Positions 25,001 through 30,537 of a DNA stretch of 64,000 nt are shown one piece after another. Where the stretch lies: assembly GCA_030386875.1 (NCBI GenBank), contig CM059563.1, positions 10,310,001-10,374,000 of the forward strand. The letters run 5' to 3'. How positions within the stretch are numbered: position 1 is the stretch's first letter; every line of letters begins with the position of its first letter. This DNA comes from Morinoia aosen (Eukaryota; Arthropoda; Malacostraca; Amphipoda; Talitridae). Position numbers and translations under genes: made by a program. Under the pieces are notes generated by a model that made no database searches, was not told the DNA's origin, and worked only from the letters and a program-made list of their open reading frames with translations.

Positions 25001-25151
25001 TGAGCGAAAATGTACGCCACTGTGCATCCCTTAATGAATGTTGTTTTCTGTACAGGCTACGGACTTGAAGAAACGTATCGAGTCTCTAATTGACCGGGAT
25101 TACATGGAGCGCGACAAGGACAACCCTAACGCTTACAACTACATCGCTTAA
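3849..25151 (+). CDS. Cul4: Cullin-4, scaffold of CRL4 ubiquitin ligases (14 exons, whole gene model)
   Basis: Cullin-4 holds the DDB1/DCAF substrate module at its N-terminus and the RBX1 RING protein at its C-terminus, making the CRL4 ubiquitin ligase active in DNA repair, replication control and chromatin. Proposed coding exons are 3849-4092, 7232-7540, 10470-10659, 11910-12098, 13945-14094, 15620-15806, 16400-16592, 18135-18271, 19193-19357, 21833-22015, 23141-23296, 23628-23798, 23999-24151 and 25056-25151. All phases agree and the sum is 2523 nt (840 aa plus stop), within the usual size of animal CUL4 proteins. Residues from about 185 on align throughout with CUL4A/B. The NEDD8 acceptor motif VVRIMKTRK places the modified lysine near residue 786, and the C-terminal winged helix ends PNAYNYIA. 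The N-terminal 180 residues are much less conserved. Introns are full of repeats, and intron 8 uses a GC donor. Identity is firm from exon 2; exon 1 is inferred. Confidence 0.9.
4130..5425. mobile_element. Foldback element cluster 1
   Basis: Long imperfect inverted repeats lie in Cul4 intron 1. Arms 4180-4404 and 4418-4727 pair around a short loop at 4405-4417. The inner arms read ccctattacaaacgtaaag and its complement, followed by a G/C-rich gaggggtagc block. The right arm holds about 85 bp more than the left. The outermost sequence at 4133-4170 reappears inverted at 5383-5425, with decayed arm-like segments (ccgctataactc) between. No transposase is visible. The superfamily is unknown, and foldback or MITE-type elements are the best description. 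Confidence 0.6.
5576..6226. mobile_element. Foldback element 2
   Basis: Two arms of about 300 bp (5577-5871 and 5899-6226) are inverted copies of each other. The centre is a strong hairpin built from ggttctaacccacccatta and its complement. The inner block cctgtttacgtttgtaatag and the ctccccctca block are shared with the cluster at 4130-5425, so the two are relatives. It carries no coding capacity. Confidence 0.65.
6525..6712 (+). repeat. R2 dispersed repeat, 5' part
   Basis: It shares the layout of the copies at 14318 and 17738: ggggatatgggtttaggttt, then a cccaaggg/gtcctgtta block, then a segment ending near actttgcttcatttaatgctt. The 3' half is missing. Confidence 0.45.
6790..6885. repeat. 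Short palindromic repeat cluster
   Basis: The nearly perfect palindrome agccatcactaagtgatggct is followed by two more partial copies (catcagccatcacttagatc and catctaagtgatc). It can fold into a small hairpin. No function is inferred. Confidence 0.5.
7232..7540 (+). CDS. Cul4: Cul4 exon 2 (cullin repeat 1, acidic leader)
   Basis: The acceptor tttttgcag and donor TGGG|GTGAGC enclose residues 82-185. An acidic stretch ([16 protein letters not shown]) is followed by the start of cullin repeat 1: [13 protein letters not shown] and [10 protein letters not shown] align with the WxKLxEAVxAIQ and EELYQAVENL segments of CUL4. This is the least conserved part of the cullin fold here, and it belongs to the DDB1-binding end. 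Phase is 1 at both ends. Confidence 0.8.
7806..8190 (+). repeat. R1 dispersed repeat, near full length
   Basis: A copy in Cul4 intron 2. The head is ggaattagcactcccaggag, then gttaggtaggcc, tcactactgttctgttttt, cagcacctctgactttcttc, a pyrimidine-rich middle and the ending ggaaagggaggctaaaact. The tail is an A/T-rich simple run (ataatcaatcaatc), as in non-LTR-type 3' ends. Confidence 0.65.
8485..9680 (+). pseudogene. Non-LTR retrotransposon 3' fragment (dead)
   Basis: Three overlapping frames (8510-8818, 8773-9027 and about 9030-9240) encode consecutive parts of the region after the reverse transcriptase palm of a CR1/Jockey-type [22 protein letters not shown] is the typical segment, then [13 protein letters not shown] and ALKNLEYN, then a tail with [10 protein letters not shown] ending in a stop at 9239-9241. 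Frameshifts near 8785 and 9027 break it. A 3' untranslated part follows, with a 37-bp tandem duplication at 9329-9411 (cgatcttcagtctgctctta twice), ending in ttgtttgtttaaaaattg. No RT catalytic motif is present, so it is 5' truncated. Confidence 0.75.
9754..10068 (+). repeat. R1 dispersed repeat
   Basis: Begins cctgagctaaaggttaggta and runs through the cactgctgtcctgtttttca block to gatagggaagcttaaactaa. The tail is a (taatc)n-like run, the clearest evidence that the family has a simple-repeat 3' end. Confidence 0.7.
10195..10432. mobile_element. Short transposon-like fragment
   Basis: The left edge tatgctatactaatccaccc and the right edge ttattatagtatagatta are roughly inverted. The interior has a purine-rich gacagacagagagacgga run and a GC-rich core unlike the surrounding intron. 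No coding capacity. The assignment as a mobile element rests on its edges and composition only. Confidence 0.35.
10470..10659 (+). CDS. Cul4: Cul4 exon 3
   Basis: Residues 185-248. The acceptor is gtgtgcag and the donor ATCTG|GTGAGT (phase 1 in, phase 2 out). [19 protein letters not shown] and [13 protein letters not shown] match the CUL4 segments around VLFLKKINTCW and FLFLDRTYVLQNS, which makes the exon unambiguous. Confidence 0.93.
11910..12098 (+). CDS. Cul4: Cul4 exon 4
   Basis: Residues 248-311. The acceptor is tggcacag and the donor ACCAA|GTAAGT (phase 2 at both ends). The frame begins with DMGLELFR, a CUL4 signature, and continues with [16 protein letters not shown] and the [15 protein letters not shown] helix. 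Confidence 0.93.
12762..12945 (+). repeat. R1 dispersed repeat, left half (interrupted)
   Basis: Head gggggaattagtgctcccaa, then ggttaggtaggcc, up to ttctttctcaacttactgt, where a solo LTR begins. The same copy resumes at 13646. Confidence 0.65.
12946..13645 (+). mobile_element. Solo LTR inserted in an R1 repeat
   Basis: A 700-bp block begins TGTGGCC and ends GGTCACA, i.e. TG...CA with short inverted ends, and is flanked by the 4-bp duplication CTGT (12942-12945 and 13646-13649). It has a TATA-like box (ctataaat) near 13001 and an AATAAA near 13043, the order expected in an LTR. The R1 repeat continues on both sides, which supports a clean insertion. No internal retrotransposon sequence is present, as after LTR-LTR recombination. 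Confidence 0.65.
13646..13806 (+). repeat. R1 dispersed repeat, right half
   Basis: Continuation of the copy at 12762. An internal duplication of about 50 bp repeats ctgtttccatg...cataaatttcaca. The copy ends with gtaaggatggcttaacctaa. Confidence 0.6.
13841..13944 (+). repeat. Tandem copies of the Cul4 exon 5 acceptor
   Basis: Before the real acceptor at 13944, CAG|GTT occurs at 13849/13850 followed by tttgcagaacagcaggga, a close copy of the exon 5 start, and at 13899/13900 followed by ccaaaagag. Each later copy is preceded by aaacatttgactgt. Spacing is 50 and 45 bp. The copies are decayed. Confidence 0.6.
13945..14094 (+). CDS. Cul4: Cul4 exon 5
   Basis: Residues 311-361. The acceptor is gtgtgccag and the donor ACCAG|GTATGG (phase 2 at both ends). 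It encodes the [17 protein letters not shown] and [12 protein letters not shown] segments of the cullin stalk. Decayed copies of the acceptor plus the first exon bases lie 45 and 95 bp upstream. Confidence 0.93.
14318..14662 (+). repeat. R2 dispersed repeat
   Basis: Runs from gataggtaatagatttaggt through ctcaaggggat, cactttgcttctttta and gtactaaatagtccc to gttgtggctagggagtctta. Its 3' half resembles R1, but its 5' half is different. Confidence 0.55.
15172..15619 (+). repeat. 65-68 bp minisatellite of exon 6 acceptor copies
   Basis: Six units end in (t)ggagcag followed by accccagct, with the post-AG positions at 15223, 15289, 15355, 15420, 15485 and 15553; the real exon 6 start is at 15620. 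The remainder of each unit reads gttgtggatagcacctcaca and then tcaaaaaccccttacgtag with small changes. Every unit therefore carries an AG acceptor in context and the first bases of the exon. Unit lengths are mostly not multiples of three. Confidence 0.9.
15620..15806 (+). CDS. Cul4: Cul4 exon 6
   Basis: Residues 361-423. The acceptor is tttgagcag and the donor ATCAAG|GTGTGC (phase 2 in, phase 0 out). [21 protein letters not shown] and RVKGGHQLL are clear CUL4 sequence. Six tandem repeats immediately upstream copy its acceptor and first ten exon bases. Confidence 0.93.
16400..16592 (+). CDS. Cul4: Cul4 exon 7
   Basis: Residues 424-488. The acceptor is gcattgcag and the donor ATTG|GTGGGT (phase 0 in, phase 1 out). 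[22 protein letters not shown] and NKPAELI match the start of the cullin homology domain. Confidence 0.94.
16850..17158 (+). repeat. R1 dispersed repeat
   Basis: Starts cctgaggtgagaattaggcc, with the shared cactgctgtcctgtttttca, aagggatcttatgtggg and ttgcgcttagggagactcaa segments. Confidence 0.65.
17738..18078 (+). repeat. R2 dispersed repeat, ends just before exon 8
   Basis: Runs from ctcaaggggtattggatagg through cccctttgcttctttca and cattgcgcatagattcccc to gttgttgtggcaaaagagtc. It ends about 55 bp before the exon 8 acceptor. Confidence 0.55.
18135..18271 (+). CDS. Cul4: Cul4 exon 8 (ends at a GC donor)
   Basis: Residues 488-533. The acceptor is tgtgtgcag (phase 1). The exon encodes [16 protein letters not shown] and [17 protein letters not shown]. 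The only donor that joins in phase 0 to the conserved DLAKRLL of exon 9 is AAAAAG|GCAAGT, a GC donor with otherwise perfect consensus. The nearby GT at 18276-18277 would join in the wrong phase. Confidence 0.92.
18331..18551. mobile_element. TTAA-flanked MITE (piggyBac-type)
   Basis: A 221-bp element begins CCCTTTAACGCCCC and ends GATGTTAAAGGG. It is flanked on both sides by TTAA (18327-18330 and 18552-18555), the target duplication typical of piggyBac elements. Near its left end is the short palindrome gaggacaccagtgtcctc. No coding capacity. It lies inside a 22-bp minisatellite whose units are seen on both sides. Confidence 0.7.
18556..18745 (+). repeat. 22-23 bp minisatellite
   Basis: About nine units of tgtgaattacatctactcat with point changes. 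A further unit (gtgaattatatctacatgc) lies left of the MITE at 18303-18322, so the array began before the MITE inserted. Confidence 0.85.
19018..19150 (+). repeat. Short tandem repeats before Cul4 exon 9
   Basis: Two units of agtataagggagaacag are followed by about four units of gtgaggtaaccatctccaat. The array ends about 40 bp before the exon 9 acceptor. Confidence 0.7.
19193..19357 (+). CDS. Cul4: Cul4 exon 9
   Basis: Residues 534-588, phase 0 at both ends. It carries [20 protein letters not shown] and [13 protein letters not shown], the most conserved stretch of the cullin homology domain. Confidence 0.95.
19434..19786 (+). repeat. R1 dispersed repeat
   Basis: Head ctatgggaatgagcgcttcc, then gctaaaggttaggtaggcc, catagattgcccgttcccta and a (taatc)-like end. 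Confidence 0.65.
20228..20985 (-). mobile_element. Mariner derivative, copy 1 (188-bp inverted arms)
   Basis: A 758-bp element flanked by TA on both sides (20226-20227, 20986-20987), the mariner target duplication. Both ends read cgaggcctgtc inward. Arms 20228-20415 and 20798-20985 are inverted copies, about 10% apart by eye. Both derive from the 3' end of the transposase gene, so the stop codon and last 60 or so codons occur at both ends. The normal 5' end, DNA-binding domain and first catalytic aspartate are absent, so it cannot be autonomous. It lies in Cul4 intron 9. Confidence 0.9.
20299..20817 (-). pseudogene. Mariner transposase, C-terminal half (copy 1)
   Basis: A 172-codon open frame. 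From [11 protein letters not shown] onward it is the C-terminal half of a mariner transposase, with HHDNAPAH and [11 protein letters not shown], which carry the second and third acidic residues of the DD34D site. The first 16 codons are read from the inverted arm and are not transposase sequence; they begin at GTG, not ATG. The N-terminal helix-turn-helix and first catalytic D are missing. The predicted protein is identical to that of the copy at 57026. Confidence 0.85.
20986..21832. other. Cul4 intron 9, remainder
   Basis: Unique AT-rich intron sequence between the mariner derivative and exon 10. No element or gene recognised. Confidence 0.5.
21833..22015 (+). CDS. Cul4: Cul4 exon 10
   Basis: Residues 589-649, phase 0. 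The acceptor is cattggcag and the donor [25 protein letters not shown] and [14 protein letters not shown] identify it. Confidence 0.94.
22236..22580 (+). repeat. Short direct repeats in Cul4 intron 10
   Basis: cctaataatacccgt followed by a similar 40-bp stretch occurs at 22236 and again near 22528. They may be remains of an old element. Nothing else was seen in this intron. Confidence 0.35.
23141..23296 (+). CDS. Cul4: Cul4 exon 11
   Basis: Residues 650-701, phase 0. The acceptor is tttctccag and the donor ATCGAT|GTGCGT. It encodes [14 protein letters not shown], followed by the [16 protein letters not shown] segment. Confidence 0.94.
23628..23798 (+). CDS. Cul4: Cul4 exon 12
   Basis: Residues 702-758, phase 0. 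The acceptor is tggttggcag and the donor [28 protein letters not shown] and [14 protein letters not shown] match CUL4 almost residue for residue. Confidence 0.95.
23999..24151 (+). CDS. Cul4: Cul4 exon 13 (neddylation site)
   Basis: Residues 759-809, phase 0. It contains the winged-helix segment [17 protein letters not shown]. The lysine after VVRIM (about residue 786) sits at the NEDD8 acceptor position known in cullins. The donor is GTGAAA|GTGAGT. Confidence 0.95.
25056..25151 (+). CDS. Cul4: Cul4 exon 14 (last exon, stop TAA)
   Basis: Residues 810-840 and TAA at 25149-25151. [20 protein letters not shown] and the terminal YNYIA match the invariant end of CUL4. Confidence 0.95.
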   Translation, partial: ATDLKKRIESLIDRDYMERDKDNPNAYNYIA

Positions 25152-28100
25152 TTGTAGTGTTCCCTGCTGCTATTGCTGCGTTCCTAACGTCTAATTTTTC
25201 TGAACACCATTAGACGCCTATGTTCTATATCATTTCTATGACAGTACTGCTAAAGTTAAGTTTTGTCGCATTGTACTTGCTAGGTTTTCCTGCGTAGCTC
25301 TCATTTGCCACCTGCAAGAAGGATGCCACCGTCTGCTTTGGGACTGCTTCCTTTACATTTTTTCCTTCTCTCTGCCGCATATTTTTCAAACGAGACTAGG
25401 CTGTGATGATGCCCAGTTGTAAAAACTTGTAAAATTTTCAATGCATGATTTATGTTTGCTTTATCACGTTGGCGTTTACTGCTGCTGCCTTGCTTAGAGG
25501 CGAGAAGCCAATTTAGGTCACACCATCACTCCATTGTATGCCTGCCACCAGCTTATGCCAACACCTTACTTACTGCGTGTACACTAAATTTTCACTTCTT
25601 GTGTCCCTCAAGTTGTAAAGGTGAACATCAACAACGATTTTATTAAGGGCCTTCGAGTATGATAGCACACCTAGTTTTGCTAATTACCGAATGGTACGTC
25701 AATGTTTTGCTATTTCAGCACGCTGTGACCTGAGCCGCTAATGCCGCTCATGTCTTCAGCTCTAAACTGTTGCAATTACTGGCCGTGTTGCCGGTTGTTA
25801 ATGAGTGGAGTTCGCTGTTATTTGCCGAGCGCAGCCCATCAAGTGCGGCTCGTAATTTTGTGTTTTATTCTGTTAACATCAAAGGGAATATCATTAGCTG
25901 CAACACTCATGTTCAGCTTCAAGTGCTGAATATTTAATCTTTAGCTTATGTCTTTTACATTTTTCTAGTTATTCATGAGAGCCCAGTTGATTTCATGCTG
26001 AACACTCACCGCTTCTGTTCGAGTTAGTGTGAGCATTGGATGCTAGCACTGTCTGTTAACATTTAATACTAGTTTAGGATGTACTCTCGAATTATTCATT
26101 TTTGATGCGACCCAACTAGTTGGTTTGATGCACCATACCGTAAGGCCTGACATTAATTCGGGGCCTCATCAGGTTTCAGACGAACGTCAATTCTTGCATC
26201 TTTTGATAAAAGCGCTTTTTTAAAACGTTCTACGACCCTGTACGCAGCTGCCTTTTGTTTTTTCTTGTCTAATAGCGCAGCGCTACTCGTTGGGTTAAGG
26301 CTCAGGTTTTGGCATATGGTCATTTTTGACTGAGCTCTGTGCCTGTTGTGGGACCGACTCGTATACTGACCTACGTGAGTGCTCTCTGTTATGCCTCCAC
26401 TCTTTCTGCACGAGCATCTCGTCTTATTATGCCTGATTCTTGAAAAGCTACTTCAAAAACCCAAGTTGTACCTGCACTATAGATTATTTCATCCACTAGG
26501 TCTTCTGCCAATGATCGAGAAATTACTTTCCTGCCCTACGCTTAGTTTACTCCATTTATTGCCTCCTTTCCTTTCACTTTTCGATTCTACAACTTGACTG
26601 TGGGAGTGGAATATGCAAGGTTTGTCTGAATTTCATGCATGTTCATACTTCTATGAGCAAGGAGGGCAAAATTGGAGAAGTGAGAAACGCCGAGAAGGAA
26701 GTTATTTGAACCGAGTGTTGCTTTCGTCACTAGACGAGTTATGCCACTTTTTTACGTCAGGTTACTTCTCGGTTGCTGAGGAGACGAGTGCTCCGCATGC
26801 CGTGAGCAAGCTATTGATCCTGAATTAGTTACATGAACCGTTTTTTATTTCATTGTCTCATGTCACTGAGCTGTTGACTTGGTATATGGGGACTGTTATT
26901 CAACTGAAAGAAAAGCTCGTTTCTTCCACTCCGATGAGAGGTTTGAATTCCTCGTAATTTTAATGCAATTTAAGCTGACCTTACCCGGTTTCCTTGTTTT
27001 ACACTTTCCGTATTGATTTTGTTGGATGAGAACTTGTTTGTTGTGAATGTTCATAACTGAATTTCATGCTGGAGCTTCTTTTTTACACGCGTTGAGAGCT
27101 CTGCAGCAATCTGCTTTGAGCTCCCGTTTGCAGTGTGTCAACCGCGCCCGTGGTGGAGGCTGCCACTGTCGCAGCCTGAACTCTAACTCTGTGATCTTAT
27201 AAGAATGCGACCATTATCATCGTCTAAGATTTATTAGGTTAGTGATCAGAGTAAACAATTACGAGTAAATAGTTGTTGCTAAGTGAAGCCATTCGTTCGG
27301 ATGTTTTGGCCTGTTTCCTTCCTGCCAGTGTGTGTGGAGATGTCAATTTTGTGTCACGTGAGATGTACCGCATGCGTTCCTGCGGCTGATGCGGGATTTT
27401 GAACTATTCATTTCGACGTAGAAGAACTTACGTTGCTGCAACGACGTAAATCGTTTGAAAATTTGGTGCCTGTTTTGTAGCGGAGTGCTGTCAAGAGGTA
27501 GGTTGTCTCTAATTACCATGTTCGGTTCAATGTGAGGAACTGTTAAAATGCTTTTTCAGCTTGTGAAGTAGAAGAAAATTTCGCCGTGTACAGACTTAAA
27601 AACTAGAGCTTAATAAATTGCGTCGTGTGGCACTTACGTCGGAATTTAAAATTGATGCTGCATTCGGAAAATAAATAGTTACTCGTTGTGTTGCCCAAAT
27701 GGAGTGCAGTGTCTAGGCTCCCTATATATGTAAATACAATCTATTTGCCCTAGTTATGGCCTCTCAAATATCCACGTGCCCTCTCGCTCCAGACTTTAGG
27801 TGATGTAAGATTCTGAGCTCAGAGCCTCTCGCCTTCTGCGCAATGAACTGATCTACTCTCCCGTTGTTGTGTGCCTCGAGCCGCGAACGCTTACCGTACT
27901 GTTCGTGTTCAGTCTGCTGTGTTTAGCCTTTTCTTCTTGCCTCCGAGGTTTGGGTCCTATAGTTTGAGACGGACGGCAGACTGGCTCTTACTGATCATAA
28001 TGGCTATGCTTGGTTAATGACGTGTTGTGTATGACAGCAGCGCGCTTCTGCAGTCAGATTGCGGAGATTACTATGCCTGTGCAAATATATCCTGCCTCGT

Positions 28101-29511
28101 GCCGATGGTACAACTCAGTTGTTTCACTTTCCGTGCGTGGTCTACACGCTCGGGTATAATTGCGCAAGCTTGGGGCAAGGCTTTGTGACGACTTGAGTGG
28201 GGATGATTTAGGGGGCAGCTTGAGGGCGTTAGATTTAAGTGATGTCCATATTACATTCTATTATTTAAATTCCTGGTTTCTGTATCCTTGTTGCCACCTG
28301 GTCTCACTTGGAATGACTTTAGCACAACAGTAGAAATTTCAGGTAGCGACCTGATAACTCGTGGTTAAGGCGGCCGGTACGTTGCAGAACCGCGTAGATA
28401 GTCGAAATGTTCTATGGTTTAAAAAAGGATTTCAGGATGACCTGAGGCTTCCGCGTGGGAGATAAAACTTACATAAACACGTTATTTCAAAAGATCAAGT
28501 ACTTTTTAATGTTTTTGTAGCATACCCACAATTTTCACTCTCCGTAACGAGGTAAAGAGTAGTCCAATGAAATAGAGCTGTTTTCTGAAATAAATATTAT
28601 ACTATTAGAATTCAGGCACTAAAGATATTCTTCAGAAGCCCTAGTAAATTGGCCCGATTCCAAAGCACGTTCAGTCGTCTTAGCAATGTACCGGCCGGAA
28701 GGACGTAGCTTTCCTTGCCTCCTTAGCTGTCGCAATTCTTGAATCTCGACCTTATGCAGTGTTTTTTTCTTTTTATTGCGAGTTTTATGGGACTTAACCT
28801 AAGCGGCCTTACCCAAAACGGAATCAGCAGAGCTTGAAAGTCGGTTGTAGGCTTGGATGTGTAGTTTGGCAAGCCCTAAGTGTCATTCTTTACTCTTCAG
28901 TCTCTTGTGAGGAAGGCTAGCTAACCATGCAACCGACATGCTGCACGAGTGTTATTTTATTCTTTATTCTCATTTCACCTTAATACCTTACCGAGATAAA
29001 AATTGTTTAAAATTGAGATGCTTACTCATTTTTTTGGCAGTATAGTGAACTGGCAAGACGGAGACACCCGAAATTTGCATCCTTCAGCTACCACTTGAAC
29101 TTCAACTCCATCAGTTTCTCTTGTGACGATTCTTGAATACTTTGACCTCGACGTGAGCCATGTTTGGTTACGGAGGGAGTTTTCATTATGCTGCTGACCA
29201 ACCAGTAGTCGCACACTCAATTTAAAAAAAATATTTGATTAAATTTATTACAACTAAAGGAAAACTTAATGTTCGTTATTTTCAGCATGGCTTACTACAG
29301 TTGGCTTTAAATTTGAACTGAATATTAAGCTTCAGTTTTACCTGCCGCAGTCGAAGTATTATTTCAGATTAAAGAGAGGGTATTGTGTTTTCAATGTAAA
29401 ACTATTTTTCAGGACCGTTGCAAAATAAAAAGCAATTTTCAAAGGGCCATTGCTTCATGTATTCATGTACATTAACAAGAGTTTGCCACCAAATCCACCA
29501 CGAGAGCTGCA
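25152..29511. other. Cul4 3' flank, no further gene seen
   Basis: Sequence after the Cul4 stop without a recognisable coding exon or mobile element. The first part is probably 3' untranslated region. AATAAA signals occur at 27612-27617 and 27670-27675, which would give a 3' UTR of about 2.5 kb; shorter forms with variant signals cannot be excluded. From about 27700 to 29511 nothing was recognised. Confidence 0.4.
27612..27675 (+). terminator. Candidate Cul4 poly(A) signals
   Basis: Two AATAAA hexamers, 27612-27617 and 27670-27675, are the first clear canonical signals noted after the Cul4 stop. Use is not shown by the sequence. Confidence 0.3.
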
Positions 29512-29852
29512 ACTATTGTATCTATGGGAATTAGCTCTCCCATGGGGAAGGTGTGGTGTCTAGAGCGAAGGTTAGATAGGTCTTCATTTTGCTGAAATGA
29601 AATAGTCCGTTTTAGTTTTGCTACGGACTATCATTGTTAAAATTTACTGCTGTCCTTTTTTTACTAGTACCTTTTAGCTCTCATCAATTTTTATCTTCCA
29701 TCATGAAATAGTTTCGATCTCACTGGTGTGCGAACACGTCTTGTGCATAGATTCCCCATACTATTCAATCCATTCTAAATGGTGCCTCCCTCTCTTGGGA
29801 ATACCTTTGTTGTTGTTAGGGACACTTAAACTAATTTATAATCGAATCGAAT
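29512..29852 (+). repeat. R1 dispersed repeat, near full length
   Basis: The best-preserved head: caactattgtatctatggga then attagctctcccatgggga, gttagataggtc, gtgcatagattcccc and gttgttagggacacttaaac, ending in an aatcgaatcgaat run. Confidence 0.7.
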
Positions 29853-29884
29853 TTTTTTACCAAAGAACGTGCTCTGGGGGGAAA

Positions 29885-29900
29885 GGGGGGGGGGGGGGGG
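29885..29900. repeat. Poly-G run (16)
   Basis: Sixteen consecutive G right after another G-rich stretch. On this strand it could form a G-quadruplex, and its length is likely unstable or error-prone. Confidence 0.8.
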
Positions 29901-30202
29901 TCTGTTGGCTAGGTTTCTTCAGAATTATTTCGCAGTTGGACTTAGCCATGCAACGAGGGTACCTGAAAGCTTTGTGATGAAAATTGAAAAATTTATTGCT
30001 TCATAAGCTTAACTGGAATTTTTGATGAGATTGTATGAAAGCCTTTTACCTCCTTTTGTTTCTTCACATTCAGAATGGTTACGCAGACTTTACCATTCGG
30101 CAGCAGTGAGGCCTGAAGAGTCAAAATGAAGCTTCCTATAGATAAGAGTGCAGTGCTGCTGACCAAAACATAAAGATTGTATCGAGAATTGGCAAAAGAA
30201 AC

Positions 30203-30382
30203 AAACTCGATCAGTACGAGTCTATTGGTGAGCGAAATAAACTCGATCAGTGTGTGTCTATCGGTGAGCGATATAAAATCGATCAGCACGAGCATATCGA
30301 TTAGCGCAACAAACTCGATGAAGACAAGTCTATCGGTGAGCTCAACAAACTAGGTCAATAAGAGTGTATCGGCGAGCGCAGC
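30203..30382 (+). repeat. 36-bp minisatellite upstream of XRCC2
   Basis: Five units of 36 bp, modelled on aaactcgatcagtacgagtc then tatcggtgagcgcaac, with the last units more diverged. The array ends 35 bp before the XRCC2 ATG, so it lies in the expected promoter or 5' UTR. On the minus strand the 36-bp period keeps a frame open as 12-residue repeats, which is probably chance. Confidence 0.85.
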
Positions 30383-30417
30383 CAACTGGCACTGAGGGCA
30401 ACAAAGCGGAGCGCGAG

Positions 30418-30537
30418 ATGTGGGGCAGCGAGACGGAGTGCGGGCTGTCGGTGCTGGCGCGAGCTGCGGCGCGGCCTGCGGTGGGGCTCCTGCACCCCGC
30501 TCTGCTCCCTGCCCTCGCTGCTGGTGACGCCGTGCTG
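30418..30537 (+). CDS. XRCC2: XRCC2 exon 1
   Basis: Residues 1-40. The ATG at 30418 is the first in frame after a stop at 30359-30361. The donor is GTGCTG|GTATGT, phase 0. It ends in GDAVL, which leads directly into VSGDAGSG of exon 2, as DILEFHGPEGTG does in vertebrates. Confidence 0.8.
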
